Positions 15,285 through 23,528 of a DNA stretch of 64,000 bases are shown one piece after another. Each line of letters begins with the position of its first letter. The stretch's first letter is position 1. The stretch spans positions 866,135 to 930,134 of the forward strand of contig NZ_BSFL01000002.1 of assembly GCF_027922325.1 (NCBI RefSeq), in the 5' to 3' direction. The notes beneath the pieces were generated by a model. That model had not been told where the DNA came from. It was given only the letters and a program-made list of their open reading frames with translations, and ran no database searches. The position numbers were made by a program, and so were the translations under genes. The stretch comes from Methylopila turkensis (GTDB lineage: Bacteria; Pseudomonadota; Alphaproteobacteria; Rhizobiales; Methylopilaceae).

Positions 15285-17537
15285 CTACGCCCTTCGCCCG
15301 CGGCTCTGCGGCGTCCAGCGCGCCAGCCGCAGCGCGTTCAGCACCACGCTCGCCGAGGACAGCGCCATCGCGCCGCCGGCGAGCGCGGGCGACAGCAGCC
15401 CGAACGCCGCGAGCGGTAGGCCGATCAGATTGTAGGCGAACGCCCAGACCAGATTCTGCCGGATGGTCGCGACCGTGCGGCGCGCGAGCCGCAGCGCCGC
15501 CGGGACGAGCAGAGGATCGGGGCGCAGCAGGGCGACGCCCGCGGTCTCGAGCGCGACGTCGGCGCCGCCGCCCATGGCGATGCCGAGATCGGCCGCGGCG
15601 AGCGCGGGAGCGTCGTTGACGCCGTCGCCCACCATCGCGACGCGGCGGCCCTCGGCCTGCAGCCGCGCGATCGCGGCGAGCTTGTCCGCCGGCCTCGCCC
15701 CGGCCTCGACCCGCTCGACGCCGACGGCGCGCGCGACCGGCGCGGCGGCCTCCGCCGAATCACCCGTCAGCATGATCACCTCGACGCCGTCGTCGCGGAG
15801 CTGGCCGACCGCCTCCGCAGCCCCCGGACGGGGCGCGTCGGCGAAGGCCAGCACCCCGCGCGGCCGCCGCCCCTCCGACACCGCGACCACCGTGCGGCCC
15901 AGCGCCGCGTGGCGCGCCATCAGCGCCTCGATCGGCGCGGTGTGGACGTCGTTCTGGGCCAGCAGCCGGACGCCGCCGACGGCGACCCGCGCGCCGTCGA
16001 CCTCGCCGACGACCCCGTCGCCCGGCCGCGCCTCGACGTTCGACGCGCGCGGGATGGCGAGCCCCTGCCCCTCGGCGGCTTCGACCACCGCGCCCGCAAG
16101 CGGATGCTCCGAACCGCGCTCGACGGCGGCGGCGAGCGCCAGCAGCTTCGGCCCGTCGCCGTCGATCGCCTCGACCGCCACCAGCGCCGGCCGTCCGGCG
16201 GTCAACGTCCCGGTCTTGTCGAAGGCGACGGCGTCGACGCGCGCCGCCCGCTCCAGCGCCTCGATGTCGCGCACCAGCACGCCGGCCCGGGCGCCGGCGC
16301 CTGCGCCTGCGACCAGCGCCGCCGGCGTCGCGAGGCCAAGCGCGCAGGGGCAGGCGATGACGAGCACCGCGATCGCCGCGCTAAGCGCGACGCCGGCCCC
16401 GGCGCCCGTGAGCAGCCAGCCTACGAAGGTCACGACGGCGAGCGCGACGACGACCGGCACGAACACCGCGGTGACGCGATCGACCAGACGCTGCACCGGC
16501 GCCTTGGCGAGCTGGGCGCGGGCGACGAGCCGGCCGATCCGCGCGGGCGTCGCGTCCTCACCGACCGCGGTCGCCTCCACCGCCAGGAACCCGGAGCCGT
16601 TGAGCGCTCCCGCCGCGACCGCGTCGCCCGCAGCCTTCGGGACCGGCCGGCTTTCGCCGGTGATGAGCTGCTCGTCCGCCTCGCTCCGTCCCTCGCGCAC
16701 GACGCCGTCGACGGGGAAGCGCTCGCCGGGCCGCACGTTCACGAGGTCGCCGATCGCGATGTCTTCGACCGCGACGTCCTCCTCGCCGCCGTCGGTCCGG
16801 GCGCGGCGCGCGCGCGCCGGCGTCAGCTCGCCGAGGGCGGTGAGCGCGGCGCTGGCGCCGGCGGTCGCCCGCGCCTGCATCAGGTTGCCGAGCAGCACGA
16901 AGCCGAGCACGGCGACCGCCGCCTCGAAATAGAGCGGGCCGCCGAGCCCGAACGCGACCTGGACCAGGCTCCAGCCGAAGGCGGCGGTCGTGCCGAGCGC
17001 GACCAGCACGTCCATGTTGGCGGCCCCGCCCCGCAGCGAGGCGTAGGCGCCGCGGTAGAACCGCGCGCCGACCAGAACCTGCACAGGCGTCGCGAGCGCG
17101 AGCTGCGCCCAGCCGGGTATGACGCCGTGGGCGCCGAACGCCATGCCGAGCATCTCGACGAGGAACGGAAGCCCAAGAACGGCGGTCATGGCGAGCAGCA
17201 GCAGCGTGCGGCGCTCCTCGGCGCGGCGCGCAAGGCTACGTTCGGCGTCTGCGGCGCGGCGGGCCGCGGCGTCGGCCGGGCGCACATGCGCCTCGTAGCC
17301 GGCGCGGCGCACGGCGGCCACCGCCGCCTCGGCGTCGATCCGCCCGGCGAAACGCACGTCGGCGCGCTCCAGCGGCAGGTTCACGCTCGCCGACGCGACG
17401 CCCGGCGTCTGGCCGAGCACGCGCTCGACTCGGGTCGCGCAGGCGGCGCAGTGCATGCCCTCGACGTCGAGCACCAGGCTGTCGCCCGGCTGCGGCGCGG
17501 GCGTGGAGACATGCGGGCGGGGTTCGGGGCGGTTCAT
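15285..17537 (-). CDS. copA: copper-translocating P1B-type ATPase
   Basis: A 750-residue heavy-metal ATPase that pumps Cu(I) out of the cytoplasm. One N-terminal HMA domain has GMHCAACATRVERVLG (about residue 26). The membrane part carries the CPC metal motif (C396-P-C398, ACPCALGLATP), which marks Cu+/Ag+ pumps. The actuator motif TGES, phosphorylation motif DKTGTL (D440), SEHPLAG and hinge GDGVNDAPAL are intact. Start ATG 17537 gives MNRPEPRP; longer upstream starts add Arg-rich sequence unlike the family. No CueR-type regulator or copper chaperone gene adjoins it. It is divergent from modA. Confidence 0.95.
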   Translation of the reverse strand: MNRPEPRPHVSTPAPQPGDSLVLDVEGMHCAACATRVERVLGQTPGVASASVNLPLERADVRFAGRIDAEAAVAAVRRAGYEAHVRPADAAARRAADAERSLARRAEERRTLLLLAMTAVLGLPFLVEMLGMAFGAHGVIPGWAQLALATPVQVLVGARFYRGAYASLRGGAANMDVLVALGTTAAFGWSLVQVAFGLGGPLYFEAAVAVLGFVLLGNLMQARATAGASAALTALGELTPARARRARTDGGEEDVAVEDIAIGDLVNVRPGERFPVDGVVREGRSEADEQLITGESRPVPKAAGDAVAAGALNGSGFLAVEATAVGEDATPARIGRLVARAQLAKAPVQRLVDRVTAVFVPVVVALAVVTFVGWLLTGAGAGVALSAAIAVLVIACPCALGLATPAALVAGAGAGARAGVLVRDIEALERAARVDAVAFDKTGTLTAGRPALVAVEAIDGDGPKLLALAAAVERGSEHPLAGAVVEAAEGQGLAIPRASNVEARPGDGVVGEVDGARVAVGGVRLLAQNDVHTAPIEALMARHAALGRTVVAVSEGRRPRGVLAFADAPRPGAAEAVGQLRDDGVEVIMLTGDSAEAAAPVARAVGVERVEAGARPADKLAAIARLQAEGRRVAMVGDGVNDAPALAAADLGIAMGGGADVALETAGVALLRPDPLLVPAALRLARRTVATIRQNLVWAFAYNLIGLPLAAFGLLSPALAGGAMALSSASVVLNALRLARWTPQSRGRRA

Positions 17538-17764
17538 CGGCGGGCGGTCCTCTGCCTCCTTAGATGCTGCGACGACGCGTGGAGAACAAGCGCGCGCTCC
17601 CCTTGCCCGCCAGGCCGCGCTGCGGCATCGTCCGCGGCGTCGCATCCGCCGCTGAAGGCGGTTTCCGCCTTCGTTCGCGCGCCTCGCTGGAGGCGCCCTG
17701 CGCACGAGGGACCCACACGATCCGTGACGCCGCCAGGCCGACGCCCGCGGCGAGGAGACCGCCC

Positions 17765-18565
17765 ATGTTCCGCCGCTCGTTGCTCGCGCGCCTCGCGCTC
17801 GGCCTCACCCTCGCCTTCGGCCCCGTCGCCGCGCTGGCGGACGAAGCCAAGGCCCCCGTGGTCGTGTTCGCCGCCGCCTCGCTGAAGACCGCGCTCGACG
17901 CCATCGCGGCCGACTGGACCCGTGAGACCGGCGTCGAGGTCAAGACCAGCTTTGCCGCCTCCTCGGCGCTCGCCAGGCAGATCGAAAACGGCGCGCCCGC
18001 CGACCTGTTCATCTCCGCCGACCTCGACTGGATGGACTATGTCGAGGGCAAGGATCTGATCCGGAAGGACAGCCGCGTCACGCTGCTTGGCAACAGCCTC
18101 GTGCTCGTGGCCGCGACCGACTGGTCCCGGGGCGATGTGGACCTCAAGCCCGGCGTCGATCTCGCCGCCGTCCTCGGAGACGGCCGCCTCGCCATGGGCG
18201 AGGTGAAGTCGGTGCCGGCCGGCAAATACGGCAAGGCGGCGCTGGAGAAGCTCGGCGCCTGGGGCGCGGTCGAGGCCAAGGTCGCCGGCGCGGAGAGCGT
18301 GCGCGCGGCGCTCGCGCTCGTCTCCCGCGGCGAGGCCCCGCTCGGCGTCGTCTACAAGACCGACGCCGCCGCCGATCCGAACGTGAAGGTCGTCGGGACC
18401 TTCCCGGCCGACAGCCATCCTCCGATCGTCTACCCGGTCGCGCGGCTCAAGGAGTCAAAGAGCCCGAACGCCGCCGCCTTCCTGAACCGCCTGACGGCCG
18501 CGCCCGCCCGCGAGGCCTTCGAGGCGCAGGGCTTCGCGGTCGTCGCGCCGCCGTCCGGGAGCTGA
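17765..18565 (+). CDS. modA: molybdate ABC transporter, substrate-binding protein
   Basis: A 266-residue periplasmic binding protein. The start at 17765 (GAGGAG upstream) gives a signal peptide, RRSLLARLALGLTLAFGPVA, cleaved near ALADE. The ModA signature follows: 'VVVFAAASLKTALDAIAADW', 'TSFAASSALARQIENGAPAD', 'LFISADLDWMDYVEGKDLI', 'VPAGKYGKAALEKLG' and 'GVVYKTDAAADPNVKVVGTF'. It binds molybdate (or tungstate) for import through ModB/ModC, whose genes follow immediately. The imported molybdenum would serve the cytosolic molybdopterin enzyme encoded just downstream and the hydroxylase at 51.8-54.4 kb. Confidence 0.95.
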   Translation: MFRRSLLARLALGLTLAFGPVAALADEAKAPVVVFAAASLKTALDAIAADWTRETGVEVKTSFAASSALARQIENGAPADLFISADLDWMDYVEGKDLIRKDSRVTLLGNSLVLVAATDWSRGDVDLKPGVDLAAVLGDGRLAMGEVKSVPAGKYGKAALEKLGAWGAVEAKVAGAESVRAALALVSRGEAPLGVVYKTDAAADPNVKVVGTFPADSHPPIVYPVARLKESKSPNAAAFLNRLTAAPAREAFEAQGFAVVAPPSGS

Positions 18566-18568
18566 GGG

Positions 18569-19279
18569 CTGGAGACGCTCGGCATAGCGCTCGGCCTGTC
18601 CGCGGACGACCTCACGGCCGTCCGCCTCAGCCTGCTGGTCGCGACCGTGGGCGTGACCGCGAGCCTGCCGTTTGCGGTGCTCGCGGCGCTCGCGCTCGCG
18701 CGCGGCCGCTTTCCCGGCAAGACGCTGCTCGACGGGCTGATCCACCTGCCGCTGGTGCTGCCGCCGGTCGTCACCGGCTACCTGCTGCTGATCGCCTTCG
18801 GGCGCCGCGGGCCAGCCGGGCAGTTTCTGGAAGCCTGTTGCGGGATAACCTTCTCGTTCCGCTGGACCGGCGCCGCGCTCGCCGCCGCCGTGATGGGCTT
18901 CCCGCTGATGGTGCGCGCGATCCGGCTCTCGATCGAGGCGGTCGACCGCCGGCTCGAGGACGCGGCGGAGACGCTCGGCTCCAGCCGGATCGGCGCGTTC
19001 TTCGCCGTCACGCTGCCGCTCAGCCTGCCGGGCGTACTGGCCGGCGTGGTGCTCGGCTTCGCCAAGGCGCTCGGCGAGTTCGGCGCGACCATCACCTTCG
19101 TCTCCAACATTCCGGGCGAAACGCGGACCCTGCCGGCCGAAATTTACACGCTGACGCAGACGCCCGGAGGCGACGCCGCCGCTGGTCGGCTGGTTTTGGT
19201 CGCGATCGCTTTGTCGCTCGGGGCGCTGATCGTCTCCGAAATACTTGCGCGGCGTCTGTCGTCGAGGATCTCGGGGTGA
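18569..19279 (+). CDS. modB: molybdate ABC transporter, permease; probable CTG start
   Basis: A 236-residue inner-membrane permease with five to six membrane segments and the ABC-contact loop 'EDAAETLGSSRIGAFFAVTL' and 'LGEFGATITFVSNIPGETRT'. Between the modA stop (18563-18565) and residue 27 there is no ATG, GTG or TTG in frame, yet the translated N-terminus (SADDLTAVRLSLLVATVGV) matches normal ModB and starts the first membrane helix. The CTG at 18569 has GGGAG 7 nt upstream and is the best start. The first standard start, GTG 18647, would cut the first helix in half. The 3' end overlaps modC by 4 nt. Confidence 0.85.
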   Translation: METLGIALGLSADDLTAVRLSLLVATVGVTASLPFAVLAALALARGRFPGKTLLDGLIHLPLVLPPVVTGYLLLIAFGRRGPAGQFLEACCGITFSFRWTGAALAAAVMGFPLMVRAIRLSIEAVDRRLEDAAETLGSSRIGAFFAVTLPLSLPGVLAGVVLGFAKALGEFGATITFVSNIPGETRTLPAEIYTLTQTPGGDAAAGRLVLVAIALSLGALIVSEILARRLSSRISG

Positions 19280-20349
19280 CGCTCTCCGTCGACATCCGCC
19301 GAACGAACGGGGACTTCACGCTCGCGACCGCCTTCGAGGCGCCGCCGGGCGTCACCGCGGTGCTCGGCCGCTCGGGCGCGGGCAAGTCCACGCTGGTCGC
19401 GGCCGTCGCAGGGCTGACGCGCCCCGACGCCGGGCGGATCACGCTCGGCGGCGAGAGGCTGTTTGACGCCGCCTCCCGCACGAATCTTGCCCCGCGCAAG
19501 CGCCGCGTCGGCGTCGTGTTCCAGGAAAGCCGGCTGTTCCCGCATCTGTCCGTTCGCTCGAATCTTCTGTTCGGGCGCAGGCGGCGGCGCGACGCAGCCG
19601 AGCCGTCCTTCGACCAGGTGGTGGAGACGCTCGGCGTCGGCCATCTGCTCGACCGCCGGCCGCGGTCGCTCTCGGGCGGCGAGCGGCAGCGCATCGCGAT
19701 CGGCCGCGCGCTGCTGTCCGGCCCGCGCGCGCTGCTGTTCGACGAGCCGCTCGCGGCGCTCGACAGCGAGCGCAAGGCCGAGGTGCTGCCCTTCCTCGAG
19801 GCCGTAGCGCGCGAGACCGCGCTGCCGGTGCTCTACGTCACCCACGCGCTGGAGGAGGCGCGCCGGCTCGCCGACAGGCTCGTGGTGCTCGAAGGCGGCG
19901 CTGTGGTCGCGGCCGGTCCGGTCGAGCAGGCGGTGGCGAAGGCGGGGCTCGCCAGCGCGGGCGATCGCTTCGCGGAGGGCGTCACCGTCGAGGCGCGGAT
20001 CGCGGAGCTCGACGAGGCCTATGAGCTCACCGGCGTCGCCCTTGGCGCCCATCGCATCTGGGTTCCGGGGCTGATCGGGGCTCCGGGCGACGCGGTGCGG
20101 CTGCGGCTGCTCGCGCGCGACGTCGCGCTCGCGCTCGACCCGCCGCAACGCATTTCGACGCGCAACGCGCTCACCGGCCTCGTGCGCTCGGTGCGGCGCA
20201 CGGGCGGCCCTTACGTGATGGTCGCGGTCGACGTCGGCGGCGCGGTGCTGAAGTCCGAGATCACCGCGCGTTCGGCCGACGAGCTCAGGCTCGCGCCGGG
20301 CCGCGTGGTGCATGCGCTCGTCAAGAGCGTCGCGACCGTGCGCGCCTGA
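19276..20349 (+). CDS. modC: molybdate ABC transporter, ATP-binding protein
   Basis: A 357-residue ATPase. Walker A is LGRSGAGKSTL (about residue 35), the signature is LSGGERQRIAIGRAL, Walker B is ALLFDEPLAALD, and the switch His lies in YVTHALEEA. The C-terminal 110 residues form a TOBE/Mop domain ('TRNALTGLVRSVRRTGG', 'VGGAVLKSEITARS') that senses oxyanion. The GTG start overlaps the modB stop (GTGA). It ends only 3 nt from the converging reductase gene. Confidence 0.94.
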   Translation: MTLSVDIRRTNGDFTLATAFEAPPGVTAVLGRSGAGKSTLVAAVAGLTRPDAGRITLGGERLFDAASRTNLAPRKRRVGVVFQESRLFPHLSVRSNLLFGRRRRRDAAEPSFDQVVETLGVGHLLDRRPRSLSGGERQRIAIGRALLSGPRALLFDEPLAALDSERKAEVLPFLEAVARETALPVLYVTHALEEARRLADRLVVLEGGAVVAAGPVEQAVAKAGLASAGDRFAEGVTVEARIAELDEAYELTGVALGAHRIWVPGLIGAPGDAVRLRLLARDVALALDPPQRISTRNALTGLVRSVRRTGGPYVMVAVDVGGAVLKSEITARSADELRLAPGRVVHALVKSVATVRA

Positions 20350-20352
20350 GCC

Positions 20353-21096
20353 TCAGCCGCCGTAGCGCTCGGTGCGGATCACGCTTGCGGCGACGCCGGC
20401 GGCGGCGAGCGCGTCGGTCGCCACGTTGACGAAAGCGTTCGATCCGCAGACGAACACATGGGACGGCGGCGCCGGCAACCTGCCGAGCGCAGCCGCGACC
20501 ACCCCGGCGTCGACGCGGCGGCCGACCTCCCGCGGACCAGGCTCGGGTTCACGCGACAGGGCGAGGGTCAACGCGAGGCCGGTCTCGTCGGCGAGCCGAT
20601 CCAATTCGGCGCGATAGGGTGCCCCGGCCCGGGTCCTCGCGGCGAGCAGCAGCGCCGCCGGGACGTCGCTCCCCGCCGCCGCGCGATGCCGGACCATCGC
20701 CATCAGCGGCGCGACGCCGGAGCCCGCGCCGATCAGCAGCAGCGGGCCGCCGTCCGCGACCGTCCAGATGAAATGCCCGCCGATCGGCCCGCGGATCTCG
20801 ATCGCGTCGCCGACCTCCGCCACGTCGTGGAAGAACGGCGAGACCTCGCCGTCGTCGAGCCTTTCGATCGCCAGTTCGAGGATTTCTGGCCGTTCCGGCG
20901 CGGAGGCGATCGAGTAGCTCCGTCGCGCCTGATAGCCGTCCGGCGCGGTCAGGCGGACGTCGAGATGCTGGCCCGGACGGAACGGGATCGGCCCCTCGGG
21001 CTGCAGCGAAAAGGCCGAGACCCGCGGCGTCAGCCGCTCGATCGCGACGATCCGCGCCTCGCGCCAGCTCGAGACGCGCGCCGGTCCCGCGCTCAC
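20353..21096 (-). CDS. ferredoxin-NADP+-reductase-like FAD/NAD(P) oxidoreductase
   Basis: A 247-residue flavoprotein with a FAD-binding barrel (residues 5-105; FRPGQHLDVRLTAPDG, 'RRSYSIASAP') and a NAD-binding half (about 110-247; LLLIGAGSGVAPLMAM and 'VFVCGSNAFVNV'). There is no [2Fe-2S] domain. Its GTG start overlaps the stop of the upstream molybdopterin gene by 4 nt, so the two are translationally coupled. It most likely passes electrons between NAD(P)H and that molybdoenzyme. A longer N-terminal reading would run into the neighbour and is rejected. Confidence 0.88.
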   Translation of the reverse strand: MSAGPARVSSWREARIVAIERLTPRVSAFSLQPEGPIPFRPGQHLDVRLTAPDGYQARRSYSIASAPERPEILELAIERLDDGEVSPFFHDVAEVGDAIEIRGPIGGHFIWTVADGGPLLLIGAGSGVAPLMAMVRHRAAAGSDVPAALLLAARTRAGAPYRAELDRLADETGLALTLALSREPEPGPREVGRRVDAGVVAAALGRLPAPPSHVFVCGSNAFVNVATDALAAAGVAASVIRTERYGG

Positions 21097-21701
21097 GGGT
21101 CGTCGTGGTAGCGCTGCTCGCGCCAGGGGTCGCCGTACATGTGATAGCCGCGGAGCTCCCAGAAGCCGGCCTCGTCGCGCTCGGTGAACTGCAGCGCGTT
21201 CAGCCATTTGGCCGACTTCCAGAGATAGAGGTGCGGCACCAGCAGCCGGGCGGGGCCGCCGTGATCCGGCTCCAGCGGCGCGCCGTCGTACCGGATCGCG
21301 ATCATGGCCTTGGGCCCGGCGAGATCGGCGGCGGGGACGTTGGTCGAGTAGCCGTCATAGCCGTGGGCGAGGGTGAAGCCGGTGGGCGGCGCGAGGCCGG
21401 CGTCGGCGAGCAGGTCGTCGATCGCGACGCCTTCCCAAGCCGTGTCGAGCTTGGACCACGTCGTCACGCAATGGATGTCGGTCGTCAGCCGCGTCATCGG
21501 CAGGGTGTTGAACGCCGTCCAGTCCCACGCCTTCACGGTGCGCGGCCCGACCTTCAGGGCGAAGCGCCACGAGGCGAGGTCGATCTTGGGCGTCGGGCCG
21601 GCGGAGAGCACGGGGAAGTCGTCGGTCAGCGCCTGGCCTGGCGGCGTCCGGGCCGCCGCATCGGAGGGCGTCCGCCGCCCCGTGAATCCCCGCGTCGCCA
21701 T
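21093..21701 (-). CDS. cytosolic sulfite-oxidase-fold molybdopterin oxidoreductase
   Basis: A 202-residue single-domain protein of the oxidoreductase molybdopterin-binding family. The molybdenum ligand is C78 in TDIHCVTTWSKLDTAWEGV; downstream 'LAHGYDGYSTNVPAADL', 'PLEPDHGGPARLLVPHLYLW' and 'KSAKWLNALQF' complete the fold. There is no Tat or Sec signal, unlike the periplasmic MsrP (YedY), and no dimerisation or haem domain. It is coupled to an FAD/NAD reductase and lies beside modABC. The substrate is unknown; sulfite or an N/S-oxide are possibilities. Confidence 0.9.
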   Translation of the reverse strand: MATRGFTGRRTPSDAAARTPPGQALTDDFPVLSAGPTPKIDLASWRFALKVGPRTVKAWDWTAFNTLPMTRLTTDIHCVTTWSKLDTAWEGVAIDDLLADAGLAPPTGFTLAHGYDGYSTNVPAADLAGPKAMIAIRYDGAPLEPDHGGPARLLVPHLYLWKSAKWLNALQFTERDEAGFWELRGYHMYGDPWREQRYHDDP

Positions 21702-21771
21702 GACCGCGCACCCTTTTCATCCGTTCCACGTCGCGAACGATGCGGCCGCCCCGGCGCGATGGCAAGCGGGC

Positions 21772-22230
21772 TCAGGCACGCGCCGCGGGCTCCACCACCA
21801 GCGTCGCGCCCTCGGCCGCGACCACGGCGATCTCGACGCCTGCGGGAAGGTCCGGCCCGCGGACGCGCCAGACGGTGTCGTCGATCCGGACCCGGCCCTC
21901 GCCTCCCGCGATCGGCTCGGCCAGCACGAAGCGGCGCCCGACATGGCGCTCCGCGCGCCGGTTGAGCATCGGCCGATCCGAGGCGGCGGCGTTGTCGGGC
22001 CGGCCGAGGAACCACCAGCCAACCGCCGCGCCAAGCGCGAAGACCGCGAAGGCCACGACCTCGACCTGCCAGCCGGGGTCGAACACGAAGACGATCGCGC
22101 CGACGACGATCGCGGCGAGCCCCAGCCACAGCAGCACGGTTCCCGGCGCCACGAGTTCGACCGCGAGCAGCAGCAGCCCCAGCACGATCCAGCGCCAGAA
22201 GCCCATTTCCCCGACGAGCGACAGCAGCAT
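21772..22230 (-). CDS. NfeD family membrane protein
   Basis: A 152-residue short-form NfeD. Three to four hydrophobic segments in the first 75 residues (MGFWRWIVLGLLLLAVELVA, 'LLWLGLAAIVVGAIVFVF') are followed by an OB-fold domain with 'GRVRIDDTVWRVRGPDLPAG'. NfeD proteins partner with SPFH proteins; the SPFH gene ends 10 nt upstream on the same strand. The start at ATG 22230 is chosen because it lies just past the SPFH stop; an internal ATG (MGFWRW) is possible. Confidence 0.87.
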   Translation of the reverse strand: MLLSLVGEMGFWRWIVLGLLLLAVELVAPGTVLLWLGLAAIVVGAIVFVFDPGWQVEVVAFAVFALGAAVGWWFLGRPDNAAASDRPMLNRRAERHVGRRFVLAEPIAGGEGRVRIDDTVWRVRGPDLPAGVEIAVVAAEGATLVVEPAARA

Positions 22231-22240
22231 CGGCGTCGGC

Positions 22241-23206
22241 TCAGACGGTCGGAGGGACGGAGCCGGACGACGGCACGCTGCCGCGGCGGCCGGACGGCTG
22301 CGATGCGCGCCGTTCGTCCGCGGCCGCGCCGAACGCGTCGCGGGCGAGCTCCGCGATGCCGCCGATCGAGCCGAGAAGCGCCGTCGCCTCGTAGGGCAGC
22401 ACGAAGGTCTTCTGGTTGGGCGAGGCGGCCATGGCCTTGAGCGCTTCGACATATTGCTGCGCGACGAAGTAGTTCAGCGCGGCCGTGTCGCCTGCCGCGA
22501 CCGCCTCGCTGACGAGCGTCGTCGCGGTCGCCTCCGCCTGCGCCGAACGCTCGCGCGCCTCGGCGTCGCGGAACGCGGCCTCCTTGCGGCCCTCCGCCTC
22601 CAGAATCTGCGCCTGCTTGGCGCCCTCGGCGACGAGGATCGCGGCGCGCTTCTCGCGCTCGGCCTTCATCTGCCGGCCCATGGCGGTGACGATGTCCGAC
22701 GGCGGCGTGATGTCCTTGATCTCGATGCGCGTGACCTTGACGCCCCACGGCGACGCCGCCGCGTCGACCACATGCAGCAGCCGGGTGTTGATCTCGTCGC
22801 GCTGGCTCAGCATGTGGTCGAGGTCCATGGAGCCCAGCACCGAGCGGATGTTCGTCATGGTCAACGCAAGGATGGCGCGTTCCAGATTGGTCACCTCGTA
22901 GGAGGCTTGCGCGGCGTCGATCACCTGGAAAAAGGCCACGCCGTCGACCTGCACGATGGCGTTGTCGCGGCTGATGACGTCCTGCCGCGGGATCTCGAGC
23001 ACCTGCTCCATCATGTTCATCTTGCGGCCGATCTGGTCGATGAACGGCACGATGATGGTCAGGCCGGGATGCAGGGTGCGCGTGTATTTCTGGAAGCGCT
23101 CGACCGTGTAGTTGAAGCCCTGCGGCACCGTCTTCACGCCGGCGAAGATGATGAAGATCGCGAGCGCCGCGACCGCGATCGCGGCGATGTCGAACCCGGA
23201 CAGCAT
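22241..23206 (-). CDS. SPFH/Band 7 domain protein (QmcA/stomatin-like)
   Basis: A 321-residue protein with one N-terminal membrane anchor (residues 4-24), the SPFH domain ([20 protein letters not shown], '[19 protein letters not shown]', '[20 protein letters not shown]'), and a long coiled coil rich in Ala/Glu ('[16 protein letters not shown]'). The last 60 residues are low-complexity Ser/Gly/Pro. Such proteins form large membrane-bound rings and membrane microdomains and often guard membrane proteases. AGGGAG lies 8 nt before the ATG at 23206. It forms an operon with the NfeD gene downstream. Confidence 0.92.
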   Translation of the reverse strand: MLSGFDIAAIAVAALAIFIIFAGVKTVPQGFNYTVERFQKYTRTLHPGLTIIVPFIDQIGRKMNMMEQVLEIPRQDVISRDNAIVQVDGVAFFQVIDAAQASYEVTNLERAILALTMTNIRSVLGSMDLDHMLSQRDEINTRLLHVVDAAASPWGVKVTRIEIKDITPPSDIVTAMGRQMKAEREKRAAILVAEGAKQAQILEAEGRKEAAFRDAEARERSAQAEATATTLVSEAVAAGDTAALNYFVAQQYVEALKAMAASPNQKTFVLPYEATALLGSIGGIAELARDAFGAAADERRASQPSGRRGSVPSSGSVPPTV

Positions 23207-23528
23207 GCGCTTACTCCCTTCCCATTCCGGCGCGCATGAGGCCCGAGGCGCGCGCGCGACGCAAGCGCCCGCGGGCTTCGACGGTCGCGCCGGCGCCCGG
23301 CGACGTCGGAGCGCGCGCAGAACGCAGGTATAGAGCCAGCGTAAATACTTATCGATTGAAAACAAACCCGCGTCCCACACGGCGGACATCGCCTTCACGC
23401 ATGTTGTCGCGGCGCGACACCTAGCGATTTCTTGACCTTGATGGCGCGATTGCGGCCATCGCGGCTTGACCGATTCGCCCGGCTCCCATCACTTTGGTTT
23501 GCTTTTGGATTCTTCATCGGGGGATGGA
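23207..23528. other. Intergenic region with divergent promoters
   Basis: No gene is visible in these 322 bp. The segment 23335-23375 is unusually AT-rich and probably carries the promoter of the SPFH-NfeD unit. A small perfect inverted repeat, GATGGC (23440-23445) and GCCATC (23455-23460), lies on the autotransporter side. A TTG-initiated extension of the autotransporter from 23466 would add a lead without signal features. Confidence 0.4.

Noticed and set aside
17538..17764. Molybdenum-cofactor riboswitch before modA
   Set aside because: The 227-bp gap lacks the conserved multi-stem layout as far as I can see; only short hairpins are present.
18838..19275. Frame extending modC about 146 codons upstream over modB
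   Set aside because: The added part is Arg-rich and lies in another frame of modB. The conserved ATPase begins at GTG 19276.
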